The position numbers and the translations under genes were made by a program. The notes beneath the pieces are model-generated. The model saw only the letters and a program-made list of their open reading frames with translations. It searched no databases and was not told the origin of the DNA. From Myxococcus stipitatus DSM 14675 (GTDB taxonomy: Bacteria > Myxococcota > Myxococcia > Myxococcales > Myxococcaceae), in contig NC_020126.1 in the NCBI RefSeq assembly GCF_000331735.1, forward strand, positions 558,001-622,000: DNA of 64,000 nucleotides, written 5' to 3'. Shown piece after piece: positions 31,759 to 41,832 of this stretch (position 1 is the first letter of the stretch; every line of letters starts with the position of its first letter).

Positions 31759-32691
31759 CTAGGTGCCGCCGCCGCCCTGGGCCCGCCTCGCGGGCACCTC
31801 CGCGTCCTGCGCCTGGGAGACGGCGTGGACGGGGCAGCCCTTGGGGAATGTGCCCAGGTGTTCGACCTGGTAGCCCTGGGGATAGCTGCGCACGTTGGGG
31901 CGCGAGCGTCCGAAAGAAGGCTCCTGGCGCGGGGACAGGAAGTAGCGGACGAACTTCCCCCGGAGCTGGAGCGCGGAGCGGAACACCTTCCGGCTGAGCG
32001 CGGAGGGGCGCTCGTAGTGGAACGCGTCCAGCAGGGCGTCCTCCATGAGCGTGCGCGCGAAGAGGTTCACCAGCTTCTTGGGCGCCAGGTGGGAGGGCGG
32101 GAAGGTGGTGAGCAGCTCGAGCGTGGCATCGGCGACGGCGCGGCCGCGCTCGTCGAAGGCGAAGTGCCGGGCCTCGTAGTCATCCAGGTACGTCTCGAAC
32201 GCGTCGTACGTCTCCGGGATGTCCCGGATGCCCATGTGCCGGCCCACCTCGCGGTAGTTGAGCGTCCACGCCGCTTGCTCGTGAGGGGTGAAGGGCCGCC
32301 AGCCGAACTCGGCGACCCAGCGCACGGGCGTCACGACGAAGGTGGAGAGCACGTAGCGCATGTCATCGTTGGAGATGTCATAGGCGCCGTGCATCTGGTT
32401 CATGCGACGGAAGGCGCTCTTGCCCGCGGCGCTGTGGATGCCGTGCTCGAGGATGGTGTCGAGGATGAGCACGGTGTCGTCGTAGCGCTTCTGGGTGCGC
32501 TGGGTGAACTCCCCCGTCTGGTGCAGCAGCACGCCGATGCTGGGCACCGCGTAGGTGCGGAACAGCGCGAAGCTGAGGGCCTGCTCGATGTCCCAGGGGA
32601 ACTCCTGGGTGGCGAGGATGCGGACGATGTCCTCGTACTGCGTCTGTGCGTCGAGTCGGTCCGTGCGGTCTCTCAGCGCGAAGCGGTCCAT
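31759..32691 (-). CDS. MpaB/latex-clearing-type oxygenase family protein (DUF2236)
   Basis: 310 residues from ATG 32691 with ggaaggg upstream. Family features: a helical fold with RYDDTVLILDTILEHG, RRMNQMHGAYDISNDDMRYVLSTFVVTPVRWVAEFGW, and W-T-x-x-Y-R-E-V-G-R-x-M-G. These fit the mpaB/rubber-oxygenase group, which binds heme through histidines. The substrate is unknown. The C-terminal 60 residues are basic and end in a low-complexity glycine tail. It stands 216 bases from queE on the same strand. Confidence 0.75.
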   Translation of the reverse strand: MDRFALRDRTDRLDAQTQYEDIVRILATQEFPWDIEQALSFALFRTYAVPSIGVLLHQTGEFTQRTQKRYDDTVLILDTILEHGIHSAAGKSAFRRMNQMHGAYDISNDDMRYVLSTFVVTPVRWVAEFGWRPFTPHEQAAWTLNYREVGRHMGIRDIPETYDAFETYLDDYEARHFAFDERGRAVADATLELLTTFPPSHLAPKKLVNLFARTLMEDALLDAFHYERPSALSRKVFRSALQLRGKFVRYFLSPRQEPSFGRSRPNVRSYPQGYQVEHLGTFPKGCPVHAVSQAQDAEVPARRAQGGGGT

Positions 32692-32775
32692 CCGGTGCTC
32701 CCTTCCAGCGGTGCGGGCAGCCTACCCGATGGGGCAGGTGGGCGCGCACAGCGGGCCTGGGGGGCGCGGTGGCTG

Positions 32776-33603
32776 TCAGCTTCGCGACGGCGAGCCCTTC
32801 ACGCGCGCGACGAAGGCGTCGATGAGGTGGCGGGCGATGCTCAGCCTGGGAGGGATGCGCGGCAGGTGGTCGGGGTGGAACCAGTCGGCCTCGGCAATCT
32901 CCTTGCCGTCGACGCGCACGTCACCTCCCGCGTACTCGGCTGTGAAGCCCACCATGAGCGAGCGCCCGAAGGGCCACGGCTGCGAGCCGAAGTAGCGGAT
33001 GTTCTTCACCTCGACGTTGACCTCTTCGCGCACCTCCCGGGCGACACACTCCTCCAGGGACTCGCCCGCGTCGACGAAGCCCGCGAGGGTGCTGAACATG
33101 GGCTCGGGCAGCGAGGAGTTTCGCGCGAGCAGCATCGTGTCGCCCCGGGTGACGAGCACGATCATCGCGGGGGAGATGCGCGGGTAGAAGGGCGTCTTGT
33201 CCACGGGGCAGCGGCGGGCGCGCTCGCCTCGGACGAGCTCGGTGGGCTGGCCGCAGCGTCCACAGAAGCGGTGCTGCACGTCCCACTCCACGATGGCGAG
33301 GGCCCGGCCCGCCACCGCGAAGCGCGCTTCGTCCAGCCGCTTGTAGAGAGAGCGGGCGGGCACCAGCGACGTGCCCTCGGGCGGGGTGAAGTCCCGGGGC
33401 AGCGGGGCGCAGTAGCAGTCCTCTCCGTCGAGCGCGCCCAGGTAGTGGGCGGAGGCGGTGAGCTCCGGGAACGTGGCGCCCGTGGGGACGGTGACGGTGC
33501 CCGCGTGCTCATGGATGAGCACGTCCATGCCTCGCGTGAGGAAGAGCATCGCGCCGTCGCGAGGGCGGTCAGGCGGTTCGTAGCCGGAGAGGAAGGAGGT
33601 CAC
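32776..33603 (-). CDS. nudC: NAD(+)/NADH diphosphatase, Nudix family
   Basis: 275 residues. The zinc ribbon CGRCGQPTE with a second partial pair RCPVD is followed by FYPRISPAMIVLV and a Nudix box at GFVDAGESLEECVAREVREEVNV (all catalytic glutamates present), then the NADH-pyrophosphatase signature SQPWPFGRSLM. It cleaves NADH and removes NAD caps from RNA 5' ends. The ribbon appears to have three cysteines plus an aspartate rather than four cysteines, so zinc binding may be altered. GTG start at 33603. Confidence 0.88.
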   Translation of the reverse strand: MTSFLSGYEPPDRPRDGAMLFLTRGMDVLIHEHAGTVTVPTGATFPELTASAHYLGALDGEDCYCAPLPRDFTPPEGTSLVPARSLYKRLDEARFAVAGRALAIVEWDVQHRFCGRCGQPTELVRGERARRCPVDKTPFYPRISPAMIVLVTRGDTMLLARNSSLPEPMFSTLAGFVDAGESLEECVAREVREEVNVEVKNIRYFGSQPWPFGRSLMVGFTAEYAGGDVRVDGKEIAEADWFHPDHLPRIPPRLSIARHLIDAFVARVKGSPSRS

Positions 33604-33668
33604 CTCCCCACCTTAACGGCTCGGCCGGATGGACGCAGGTCTCGTTGCGAGCGCCCCGAGGGAGTGGC

Positions 33669-34055
33669 TCAGCTGCCCTGTTCGATGAGCTCCACGCGGT
33701 AGCCGTCCGGGTCCTCGACGAAGGCGATGACGGTGGTGCCGTGCTTCATGGGGCCCGGCTCGCGGACGACCTTTCCGCCCGCCTGCCGAATCGCGTCACA
33801 CGTGGCGCGGATGTCCTTCACGCCCAGGGCCACGTGGCCATACGCGGTGCCCAGTTCGTACTTCTCCACGCCCCAGTTGTACGTGAGCTCCAGCGCGGGG
33901 TGCGTGTCCTCGGGGCCGAAGCCGACGAAGGCGAGGGTGAACTTCCCGTCGGGGTACTCGTGGCGGCGCAGGAGCTTCATGCCGATGACCCGCGTGTAGA
34001 AGTCGAGCGACTTCTCCAGGTCTCCAACGCGCAACATGGTGTGCAGGATTCGCAT
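33669..34055 (-). CDS. gloA: Lactoylglutathione lyase (glyoxalase I)
   Basis: 128 residues, close to the usual 130-135. It has two beta-alpha-beta-beta-beta modules with metal ligands at the expected places: His in ILHTMLRV, Glu in ALELTYNWG, His in YGHVALGV and Glu near the end in [36 protein letters not shown] is a classic stretch. It turns methylglyoxal-thiol adducts into lactoylglutathione. It lies 66 bases from nudC on the same strand. Confidence 0.93.
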   Translation of the reverse strand: MRILHTMLRVGDLEKSLDFYTRVIGMKLLRRHEYPDGKFTLAFVGFGPEDTHPALELTYNWGVEKYELGTAYGHVALGVKDIRATCDAIRQAGGKVVREPGPMKHGTTVIAFVEDPDGYRVELIEQGS

Positions 34056-34110
34056 GCGCGCTTCATAACCCCATCGAGCCCGTGCGTCTCGCTGCGCGAG
34101 GGCCGCGTGA

Positions 34111-36426
34111 CTACGGGTTCACGGAAGACTCGTTGGTGGGGACCTTTCGTGGAACGGTGAACGCCCCCACGGGCACCCGACCGTCGGGAAGCAGGGGGAC
34201 CTCCGCCGTGCGCGGCGCCACGCGGGACTGGTCTCCCCCTGAGTGCCACAGGCCCACGAGCACCTTCCACTCACCGGGCGGCATGCCGCGCGTGGAGACG
34301 GAGAAGGCGTCCCGCAGCAGGGTGTCCCGAGGCGCCTCGGAGAAGAACCAGGTGCCGCCCACCACCTCGTGGTCCGCGCCCAGGCGCAGGCCCTCGGCGG
34401 AGACCACGTGCACGAAGATGCCCACGGAGCGAGGCAGCGGCCCCGTCACGCGCCAGTACAGCACCAGGGACGCGATGCCCTCGGCGTCGGGCTCCACGGG
34501 AATCTCGGAGGCGACCAGCTCCACGGGCAGCTCGAAGCGCGCGTTGACGGGGTGCGCCTCGGGTGGAAGCTGCGCCACCGTCAGGGGCGTCCCGTTCGCG
34601 TTGCGGAGGTGGGGCAGCGCCACGGGCTCGGGCCAGAGCGCGAGGAGCAGGCCCCACGTCACCAGCGGCACGGCCGTGACGCCGAGCGCGGCGGGCGTGG
34701 GCAGCGGCTGTCCTCGGCGCTCACGCCACGCGAGGAAGCCCAGCGCGACCCACGCGAGCGCGGACACACCCATGCCGCCCAGCCCCGAGCGAGGCCGGAA
34801 GCTCAGCACCACCTGCTGCTTGCCCGCGGGCACCTGGACTCCGAGCAGGCCGTCTCGGGAGATGACCTCGCCTTGCGCGGACTTCCAGCCGGGGTGCCAG
34901 TTCTGGTTCACGAGCAGCACGGTGGGCCGCGTGGTGTCCACGTCGATGGTGAGGCGGTTGGGAGTCCACTCCACGCGTCGCGCGGTGCCGGAGCCCGGGT
35001 CCTCGAGATACTCCTCTTGTCCCAGGTCGCCGCGCAGCCGAGGGGACATGGGGACGGGCCACGCCTCGAAGCAGGCGATGGAGCCTCGGTTGAGCGCGAG
35101 CAGGTGTCCTTGCGACCAGCGATTGCCGCGCGCCTGCGCGAAGGGCTGCTCCTTCTCGACGGGCATGGGAATCATCTGCGCCCAGCGCGTGAGGTTGTCG
35201 AAGGCGCGCACGTGCAGGCCCCAGCTCGCGAGCGTCACCGCGCACGCGGCCACCGCGGCCCACGTCCATCTCGCCGGGGCGCGCCACGAGCGCGCGAGCA
35301 ACACGGCGAGCCCGAGCGCGGCGAGCTCCGCGAGGAAGAACGCGGTGGGGATGAGGAAGCGCTCGGGGTAGCGGAACGCGCCGAAGATGGGGAGCTGGCG
35401 CAGGCCGGCGAACAGCGAGGGCGTGACGGTGTAGCCCGCGGCCATCCACGCGGAGAGCACGGCGACGACGGCGGGGAACGCGGCGCGGCGCCGGGCGAAG
35501 GCGAGCGCGGGGAGGACGAGGACCAGGGCCACGGGGGCGAAGTAGAAGTTCCCCGGGTCGCTGTAGCCGTTCCTCGCGGGGAGCTGGAGCAGCATCTCGA
35601 CGAGCAGGCCCAGGGGCTTGCCCGGAGTGCCGGCCATGATGCGCGGCGCCGAGCGCATCGTCTCCACCAGCGGCCAGAGTCGGAACGCACACGCGGCCAG
35701 GGTGAAGCCCGCGGTGAGCGCCAGCGACCCCAGCGCCCGGCGACGCTGCGTCGTGCCGCGAAGTGTGGAGAGGGAGCGGCCCGTCTCCAGCGCCACGAAG
35801 AGCGCGTACATGGGAACGGGGTACGTGCCCCCGAAGCCGAGCAGCAGCGCGAACACGCCGCCAACCATCGCCGCGCCGGACAGCTTCCCGCGTGTGGCCA
35901 GCGAGGTGCCGTGCAGGAGCCACGGCAGCAGGAGGAAGCCCGCGAAGTTGAGCCAGCCGATGGACCAGGACAGCGCGGTGAAGCTGATGAGCCCGAAGAG
36001 GGGCGCGCCACCGAGTGCGCCCAGCGCCGAGCCCACGCGTCGGCGGGCGTAGCGGAAGAAGCCCTCCATGCCGAGCACGAGGAAGGTCCACAGCAGCAGC
36101 GGCTCCGCGCGTCGCGCGCCCACGAGCGAGGACAGGACGAGGGTGGGCGCGAAGGAGCGCGTCTGGGGGCTGCCCATCGAGTACTGGCCACCGCAGGACC
36201 ACGGGTTCCACAGGGGAAGCTGTCCGTAGTCCGTCACGCTGCGCGTGCTCGCGTCCTCGTAGGAGTCGAGCAGGTGCGAGTCGCGGAAGTCATTCAGTCC
36301 TCCCGCCTGCGACAGGGAATGCCAGCACGCGGCGAGCGCGAGCGCACCGAAGAGGGCCAGGCGCACCCCCGTGAGCGAGGCGGCGCGGTGGGCGGCGCGA
36401 AGCAGTCCGTGGGTCGAGGTCTTCAT
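34111..36426 (-). CDS. YfhO-like multi-pass membrane protein
   Basis: 771 residues with about twelve membrane segments. The early loop [36 protein letters not shown] is the family-like external loop with acidic residues, and [23 protein letters not shown] lies mid-protein. Two beta-rich soluble parts follow: residues about 475-545 ([17 protein letters not shown] ... [14 protein letters not shown]) and about 620-765 after the last helix. YfhO-type proteins are GT-C-fold glycosyltransferases acting on wall or lipid-linked sugars. The specific sugar is not visible. Confidence 0.72.
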   Translation of the reverse strand: MKTSTHGLLRAAHRAASLTGVRLALFGALALAACWHSLSQAGGLNDFRDSHLLDSYEDASTRSVTDYGQLPLWNPWSCGGQYSMGSPQTRSFAPTLVLSSLVGARRAEPLLLWTFLVLGMEGFFRYARRRVGSALGALGGAPLFGLISFTALSWSIGWLNFAGFLLLPWLLHGTSLATRGKLSGAAMVGGVFALLLGFGGTYPVPMYALFVALETGRSLSTLRGTTQRRRALGSLALTAGFTLAACAFRLWPLVETMRSAPRIMAGTPGKPLGLLVEMLLQLPARNGYSDPGNFYFAPVALVLVLPALAFARRRAAFPAVVAVLSAWMAAGYTVTPSLFAGLRQLPIFGAFRYPERFLIPTAFFLAELAALGLAVLLARSWRAPARWTWAAVAACAVTLASWGLHVRAFDNLTRWAQMIPMPVEKEQPFAQARGNRWSQGHLLALNRGSIACFEAWPVPMSPRLRGDLGQEEYLEDPGSGTARRVEWTPNRLTIDVDTTRPTVLLVNQNWHPGWKSAQGEVISRDGLLGVQVPAGKQQVVLSFRPRSGLGGMGVSALAWVALGFLAWRERRGQPLPTPAALGVTAVPLVTWGLLLALWPEPVALPHLRNANGTPLTVAQLPPEAHPVNARFELPVELVASEIPVEPDAEGIASLVLYWRVTGPLPRSVGIFVHVVSAEGLRLGADHEVVGGTWFFSEAPRDTLLRDAFSVSTRGMPPGEWKVLVGLWHSGGDQSRVAPRTAEVPLLPDGRVPVGAFTVPRKVPTNESSVNP

Positions 36427-36538
36427 GCGGAGGCCGGAGCGCGGAGGGAGGCGAAGGAAGGAAGAGGGACGGACCGTCGTCGCGGAGGGGCGACCCTGCG
36501 CCCGGGCCCCGCCGACGCGCGGGCCCGCGCGCCGTTCA

Positions 36539-36958
36539 TCAGTCGTAGAACGGTCGGGGCTTGCACGGACTGGCGTGGGCCTTGCGCGGAGGAAGGACGG
36601 GGCCGGAGGCGCGCAGCTCGGTGTCGATGGCGTCGAACACCTCCGTCACGGGCACGTCCCGCCGCCGTGCCTCCTGCATCACCCAGCCTCGCTCGGAGGC
36701 ACCGAAGTCATCGTCCTGGGACCAGGAGTCTCCCGGGAACGAGTGCAGGGAGCGCCTGCGCCAGTGGGGCTCCGCCTGCGCGGCGGCCCGGCCCAGGACG
36801 AGGCGCTCCTCGGTGGACAGCCTCCGGGAAGGGGTGCGCACCTCGGACGCGAGCGCGCGAGCCACCGCCACGCCACCGCACAGCGCCAGCACCAGCCAGC
36901 CCGAGAGTGCCACGCGCCGCCATCGCGTCCGCGTCGTTGTCATGGTCATGGAGCCCAT
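36539..36958 (-). CDS. Hypothetical protein with N-terminal membrane anchor
   Basis: 139 residues. Basic start then one hydrophobic segment (VALSGWLVLALCGGVAVARALA), so a signal anchor or uncleaved signal. The remainder is soluble and charged, with GWVMQEARRRDVPVTEVFDAIDTEL near the end. ATGs at 36958, 36949 and 36943 are all possible starts. No family recognised. It lies 112 bases upstream of nothing on its strand except the YfhO-like gene further on. Confidence 0.5.
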   Translation of the reverse strand: MGSMTMTTTRTRWRRVALSGWLVLALCGGVAVARALASEVRTPSRRLSTEERLVLGRAAAQAEPHWRRRSLHSFPGDSWSQDDDFGASERGWVMQEARRRDVPVTEVFDAIDTELRASGPVLPPRKAHASPCKPRPFYD

Positions 36959-37045
36959 CCGCTGGGTGGGTTCCTACTCCAACTCCCTCGGAGACTTCAC
37001 CCCATTCCAGGAATTCGGGACGGGGTGCGCGCTGGGCCGCTCGAC

Positions 37046-38248
37046 TCAGGAGCGGTCGTTCTCGTCGGTGTCTGTCTCCAGCTCGTAGGGATTGGCGAGC
37101 AGCCGGTGCGCGCCCTCCATCATCTCCACCACGATTTGTCCCGCGGGCAGCACGCTCTCGATGCGGGCCATGCTGGAGCCGCTGGCGGGCAGCGCCATCT
37201 CCTCCAGGTCGCCCTTCGTGTCCGGCGTGGGCACGAAGGCGCTGAAGCGAGGCAGGGCGTAGAGCGCGTCTCCCCCCGTGAGCCCGGGGTAGAGCCGCGT
37301 CGTCCCGATGGAGTCGGAGGGATTCGACGGCGCGCGCGCCTCGCGGCCCGCCCACTCGCGCACCACGCGGTTGCGCAGCACGCGCTGCCGGGCCCCCGTC
37401 CACTCGGGCCCGAAGAGCGTGGTGAAGTCGGAGTCCCGCGCGTCGCCGTCCACCACGCGCTGCTTGTAGCCCGGGTGCGCGTAGGCCTCGACGGAGGCGA
37501 CCATGCGAGTGCCCACCCAGACGCCATCCGCGCCGTGGTACAGCGCGCGCGCCGCGCTGAGGCCATCCGCGATGCCACCGGCGGCCAGGATGGGCAACGT
37601 GTCGGTCAGGCCGCGCAGCTCCCGCACGAGCTGGAGCGTGGGGAGGGTGCCTCGGTTGTGGCCGGCCGCCTGACGGCCCTGGGCGATGAGTCCATCCACG
37701 CCCAACGCCAGCGCGTCGCGCGCGAACTCCACAGAGCTGGCCTGCACCCAGACCTTGGTGCCCGCGGCCTTCAAGTCCCTCACCCAGTCGGAGGGCGGCA
37801 GGCCCCAGTGGAAGGCGACCACGGGGACCTTCTCGGCGATGCACGTGTCGATGTGCTCGCGCGTGGTGAAGTCGCCCGCTCGCGCCTGCTCGACGATGAA
37901 GTTCACGCCGAAGGGCCGCTGCGTCCCCTCGCGAATGGCGTGGAGGCGCGCGCGCAGGAAGGGGGCGGGCTCGGGCGCGGAGCCCAGCATGCCGATGCCC
38001 CCCGCCTCCGACACGGCGATGACCAGCGGCGGCAGCGCCACGAAGGCCATGCCCGCGCTGACGAACGGGTAGTGCACGCCCAGCTCTCGCGTCAGGCGCG
38101 TGTGGAGGGTGTTGTCCTCGAGGACATGGATGGGAGGGCGCCGTGGGGCACGCGGCTCCTCTGCGTCCAGCTCGCCCTCTCCCGGAGCAGCCGAGTCGCC
38201 CGCGGAGTGAGAAGGGGGCGCGGCGCGTCCGTCGTTCGTTCCGTTCAT
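37046..38248 (-). CDS. NAD(P)H-dependent flavin oxidoreductase (nitronate monooxygenase family)
   Basis: 400 residues from ATG 38248 with ggaga upstream. After a disordered N-terminal 45 residues, the FMN-binding TIM barrel appears: YPFVSAGMAFVALPPLVIAVSEAGGIGMLG, then PFGVNFIVEQ, VPVVAFHWG, AAGTKVWVQASSVE, GVDGLIAQGRQAAGHNRG, LPILAAGGIADG and GADGVWVGTRMVASVE. These are the phosphate and flavin contacts of the 2-nitropropane dioxygenase group. The natural substrate may be a nitronate or an enoyl compound; the family is often misnamed. Confidence 0.85.
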   Translation of the reverse strand: MNGTNDGRAAPPSHSAGDSAAPGEGELDAEEPRAPRRPPIHVLEDNTLHTRLTRELGVHYPFVSAGMAFVALPPLVIAVSEAGGIGMLGSAPEPAPFLRARLHAIREGTQRPFGVNFIVEQARAGDFTTREHIDTCIAEKVPVVAFHWGLPPSDWVRDLKAAGTKVWVQASSVEFARDALALGVDGLIAQGRQAAGHNRGTLPTLQLVRELRGLTDTLPILAAGGIADGLSAARALYHGADGVWVGTRMVASVEAYAHPGYKQRVVDGDARDSDFTTLFGPEWTGARQRVLRNRVVREWAGREARAPSNPSDSIGTTRLYPGLTGGDALYALPRFSAFVPTPDTKGDLEEMALPASGSSMARIESVLPAGQIVVEMMEGAHRLLANPYELETDTDENDRS

Positions 38249-38398
38249 CGTGTCTCCTCGATGTCGCTGGCCCGCTGACCTCTTGCGAAAGGTTACCAGC
38301 ATCCCCCCTCCGTTGAGGTCAGGGGGCGGAAGAGCGATGGGCGGCCTGGGTGCTCTTGGACGTGCGCCGGTGTCGGGTGGTGAGCACCCGGCCCGGGC

Positions 38399-38848
38399 CT
38401 ACGTCCCGAGTGACTTCCGCATGTGCCGGTGCGGAAGTCCCACGTCCATGAAAGGCTCCGCGTACACGGAATAGCCCAGCCGCTCGTAGAAGGGGACGAC
38501 CGTCTGCCGGGCGTGAAGGTGGACGTGGGTGAAGCCGCGTCGGAGCAGCTCCGTCTCCAGCGCCTGGACCAGGCGCGCGCCCAGCCGCTGACCCTGCAGC
38601 AGGGGTGTCACGGCCATCTGGAAGAGGCGTCCCCCGTGGGGGTCCTCGGGGTGGAAGAGGACACACCCCAGCGCCTGCTCGCCGCGGTGGGCGACCAGGT
38701 GGAGGCTCTGCGCCTCGAAGGGAAACAGCACCTGCTCCCGGGTGTGGCCCAGCGGCTCGCGCAGCACGCGGAAGCGCAGCTCCAGCTCCGCGGGGTAGAG
38801 CGCGTGGCCGGGCTGGATGAAGGAGAGCTCGAGGTCGGCGGTGCTCAT
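38399..38848 (-). CDS. GNAT-family N-acetyltransferase
   Basis: 149 residues. The acetyl-CoA site is visible as MAVTPLLQGQRLGARLVQALE (Q/R-x-x-G-x-G/A pattern) with following strand THVHLHARQTVVPFYERLGYSVYAEPF, where the Tyr of the last motif is a usual general acid. HPEDPHGGRLF is also typical of ElaA-like members. It starts 3 bases after the stop of the TonB-dependent receptor gene, so it is likely translated from the same transcript. The acceptor is unknown. Confidence 0.85.
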   Translation of the reverse strand: MSTADLELSFIQPGHALYPAELELRFRVLREPLGHTREQVLFPFEAQSLHLVAHRGEQALGCVLFHPEDPHGGRLFQMAVTPLLQGQRLGARLVQALETELLRRGFTHVHLHARQTVVPFYERLGYSVYAEPFMDVGLPHRHMRKSLGT

Positions 38849-38851
38849 CGC

Positions 38852-41695
38852 TCAGAAGGTTCCGGTGAGCTGGAGCGAGAAGGTGCGGCCGTACTGGGGC
38901 ACCGGCGCGATGGAGTTCTCGTCCGAGACGGGAATCCGGTAGTTGGCGTCGAGCAGGTTGTGGACGCCCGCGAAGTAGCGCAACGGGCCGTAGTCGCCGG
39001 AGAGGCCGAAGCCGACGAGCAGGGCCTCGCCGCTGTCGGCGCCGCCCGCTCCGGTGGGCCGCGCGCTCTGGTAGGTGGCCTGGGTCGCGAAGCGGATGTC
39101 TCCGTTGCCGATGGGCATCAGCAGGCGCCCGGAGACCAGGTGCGCGGGCGCGGCGGAGGCCACGTCGTCCGAGGCATTGCGCAGCTTCACGTAGGAGTAG
39201 CTCATGTCCACCAGCAGATAGCGTCCGGGCTGCCAGTGCACGCCCGCCTCGGCGCCCCAGGCCAGCGTGGTGCCGCTGTCATTGGCGAAGACGAGGCACG
39301 CCGCGGAGCCACACTCTCCGGAGGGAGACGCCTCCGGGCCGAGCTGCACCAGCTTGGAGATGCGGTTGTGGTAGCCGGCCACGGTGAGGCGCAGCTCGTC
39401 CGTCAGGTCGTGCGAGTGCTCCAGCTCGAAGGTGGTGATGGTTTCCGGGTCCAGCTTGTCGGGCGCGGCCTGGGTGATGCCGTCGGCGTAGAACAGCTCG
39501 TAGACGTTGGGGGCGCGGAAGGCGTTGCCGGCGACCAGCTTGGTGAGGCCCGCGTCGTAGGGCCGGGCGATGAGGGCCAGTCGCGGGGTGATGGGCGTGG
39601 TGTCCAGGTCCAGGTACTTGTCCAGGCGCACGCCGGCGGAGACGCTCAGGCGCGGGTGGAGCTGCCACTCATCGAGCAGGTAGGCCGACAGCAGCGTGCG
39701 CGCCTTGGTCTCCAGCGGCGTCCTTCCGGCGGTCTGCCACACGCGAAGCTGGCCCTGGGCCTCCACGCCGAGCGTGAGCCGGTTGTTCTTGAAGATGCCC
39801 ACGCGCGCGCGCAGCTCGCCGCTGACCCAGTCCGCGTCACCGCCCTCTTCCCGAGGTCCACCGGCCGAGTCCGGGTACACGTAGACGCCGTCGTAGCGGC
39901 TGAGGTCGAAGGCGCTGCGCGCGGAGAGGCTGAAGCGCTCGGAGAACTCGCGCTCGTAGCGGGCCTCGAGGAAGAAGCGCAGGTCCTTGACCTTGTTGCC
40001 CTCGGTGCCGGGCAGGGTGTTGTAGGGCGCCGTGGGCAATTCCTTGGTGCGGACGTTGAGGAGGCCCTGGAAGGAGAAGTCACCCACGCGGGCGCGCAGC
40101 GTGCCGGAGGCGGCGCGCTCCGAGTCCAGGCCCTTCACGAGGTGCTCCTGGTTCTGGTCCGTGAGCAGCCGGGTGGTGTCCGCGCCGGACGCCGTGAGGG
40201 CCGCGGCGCTCACCAGCACGGAGCGGTTGCCTTGCTCCCAGGACGCGGTGGCGTGCGCGCGCGTGGTGCCCAGCGCGCCCACCGCGCCCGTGACTTCCAG
40301 GTGCTTGTCCTGTCCCAGGGACTCGCGCGGAACCACGTTGATGACGGCGAAGAAGGCGCCGGTGCCGTAGAGCGAGCTGCCCGGGCCGCGCACCACTTCG
40401 ATGCGCTCGATTTCGAGCAGGTCCACGTTGAAGTCGTGCGCGGCGAAGCCCTGGCCGGCCCACACGTCGTTCATCGCGTGGCCGTCCCAGAGGATGCTGA
40501 TGCGGGTGTTGAGGTCGCCCGGGGGCGAGAAGCCGCGCACGCCCAGATAGGTGTACGTGCGGTCGTCGGTGAGGAAGAAGCCGCGCACGCCGGAGAGCGC
40601 CTCGGCGAGGGTGCGCCAGCCGAACGCGCGCAGCTCCTCCTGGGTGAGCACGGTGGTGGAGGCGGGGGCGTCGTCGACGGCGACCAGGTTCTTGGACGCG
40701 GCGCGGACGGGCGGGGGCGCGTAGCGCAGCTCCGCGTGGACCTTCACCTCTTCGTCCGCGACGACGGTGACCTTCTGGCGCAGCGGGCGCACCTCGCGGC
40801 TCTCGACCTCCAGCTCGTGCTCCCCTTCGGGGAGGGTGACGACGGTGGGGGTGAAGCCCGCGGGCTTGCCGTCCACGCGCACGGTGGCGCCATCGCGGTT
40901 GGCGGTGACGACGAGTCGGCCGGAGGGCCGGTCCTGGACACGCAGCGACACCGCGAGCGGCACGTTGCCATCGGCGGGCACGTCCACCACGTACTGGCCG
41001 GGGGCGTAGCCGGGGGCGCGCACGTAGAGGATGCGCTGGCCGGGAGGCAGGCGGGCGCGGCCGGGGAGGCGGGTGATGACGGGGCCGTTGGGGGCGTCGC
41101 GCACCTCGGCGCCCTCGGGGGTGCCGGTGAGCTCCACGCCGCCGGTGATGAGGAACAGGTCGAAGGTCTGCTCGGTCTCCTTGCCGCGCGCCAGGGTGAT
41201 GGTGGCCTCGGTGGGACGGTAGCCGTCCTTCTTCACCATGATTTTGTGACGGCCCGGGGACAGCGCGAGCGTCTGCGGTGAGCGGCCCCGGCTGCCCAGG
41301 TCCATGCGGTCCACGTAGACGTCCGCGCCCTTGGGCACGGTGGTGACCTTGACGAGCGCGACCTTGGGGCGCAGCCGGTCCAGGGAGCGCGAGACCTCCG
41401 CGGCGTCCTCGGTGGGCAGGTCCTCGGTCAACAGGTCGTTGTAGTAGCGGTACGCCTCGTTGAACTTGCCCAGCGCCTCGAAGCAGCGGGCGATGTTGAA
41501 GAGGACGTTGCGGTTGGGCACCAGCCGGTAGCTCGTGAAGTACGAGCGCAGGGCCTCCGTGTATTGGCCCTTGGCGTAGGCGTCATTGCCCAACTCGAAG
41601 GCGATGTCGGCCTCGTCCGCGTTGTTGTCCGCGTACGCGGGCGCGGACACGAGGAGAAGCAGCAGGACGAGGAGGCCAGAGCGAAAAGGAAGCAT
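38852..41695 (-). CDS. TonB-dependent outer-membrane receptor with N-terminal TPR and PEGA domains
   Basis: 947 residues from ATG 41695. Signal peptide MLPFRSGLLVLLLLLVSAPAYA. Residues about 25-110 are TPR-like (AFELGNDAYAKGQYTEALRSYFTSYRL, VLFNIARCFEALGKFNEAYRYY). Two or three PEGA-type beta units follow (VTTVPKGADVYVDRMDLGSRG, LSPGRHKIMVKKDGYRP and VVTANRDGATVRVDGKPAGFTP). Residues from about 335 form a receptor plug (VLTQEELRAFGWRTLAEAL, VRGFSPPGDLNTRISILWDG, IEVVRGPGSSLYGTGAFFAVINVV). The rest is the beta-barrel, ending in the aromatic outer-membrane signal LQLTGTF. TPR and PEGA parts before a plug are unusual and would sit in the periplasm. The ligand is unknown. Confidence 0.82.
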   Translation of the reverse strand: MLPFRSGLLVLLLLLVSAPAYADNNADEADIAFELGNDAYAKGQYTEALRSYFTSYRLVPNRNVLFNIARCFEALGKFNEAYRYYNDLLTEDLPTEDAAEVSRSLDRLRPKVALVKVTTVPKGADVYVDRMDLGSRGRSPQTLALSPGRHKIMVKKDGYRPTEATITLARGKETEQTFDLFLITGGVELTGTPEGAEVRDAPNGPVITRLPGRARLPPGQRILYVRAPGYAPGQYVVDVPADGNVPLAVSLRVQDRPSGRLVVTANRDGATVRVDGKPAGFTPTVVTLPEGEHELEVESREVRPLRQKVTVVADEEVKVHAELRYAPPPVRAASKNLVAVDDAPASTTVLTQEELRAFGWRTLAEALSGVRGFFLTDDRTYTYLGVRGFSPPGDLNTRISILWDGHAMNDVWAGQGFAAHDFNVDLLEIERIEVVRGPGSSLYGTGAFFAVINVVPRESLGQDKHLEVTGAVGALGTTRAHATASWEQGNRSVLVSAAALTASGADTTRLLTDQNQEHLVKGLDSERAASGTLRARVGDFSFQGLLNVRTKELPTAPYNTLPGTEGNKVKDLRFFLEARYEREFSERFSLSARSAFDLSRYDGVYVYPDSAGGPREEGGDADWVSGELRARVGIFKNNRLTLGVEAQGQLRVWQTAGRTPLETKARTLLSAYLLDEWQLHPRLSVSAGVRLDKYLDLDTTPITPRLALIARPYDAGLTKLVAGNAFRAPNVYELFYADGITQAAPDKLDPETITTFELEHSHDLTDELRLTVAGYHNRISKLVQLGPEASPSGECGSAACLVFANDSGTTLAWGAEAGVHWQPGRYLLVDMSYSYVKLRNASDDVASAAPAHLVSGRLLMPIGNGDIRFATQATYQSARPTGAGGADSGEALLVGFGLSGDYGPLRYFAGVHNLLDANYRIPVSDENSIAPVPQYGRTFSLQLTGTF

Positions 41696-41832
41696 GGGAC
41701 GGTGACATTCTTCCTTCTCTGGAATGGTAGGTCCATGGGGGCCTTTGGGTGGGCCGTCACATGTCAGACCTTGGGGGTAGGAAGAAGTGGACACGCGGTA
41801 GAGGGTGGGGTTCCACTTCGGGAGGCGGCGGG

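Noticed and set aside
31159..33702. 847-codon plus-strand open frame across three minus-strand genes
   Set aside because: It is antisense to queE, the MpaB-like gene and nudC, all firmly identified by motifs.
34243..37245. 1000-codon plus-strand open frame
   Set aside because: It lies antisense to the YfhO-like and neighbouring minus-strand genes, with biased Arg/Gly/Glu composition and no domain or credible start.
38423..41281. 952-codon plus-strand open frame
   Set aside because: It is antisense to the GNAT and TonB-receptor genes. The protein is a Gly/Val/His/Arg-rich mirror with no motif.
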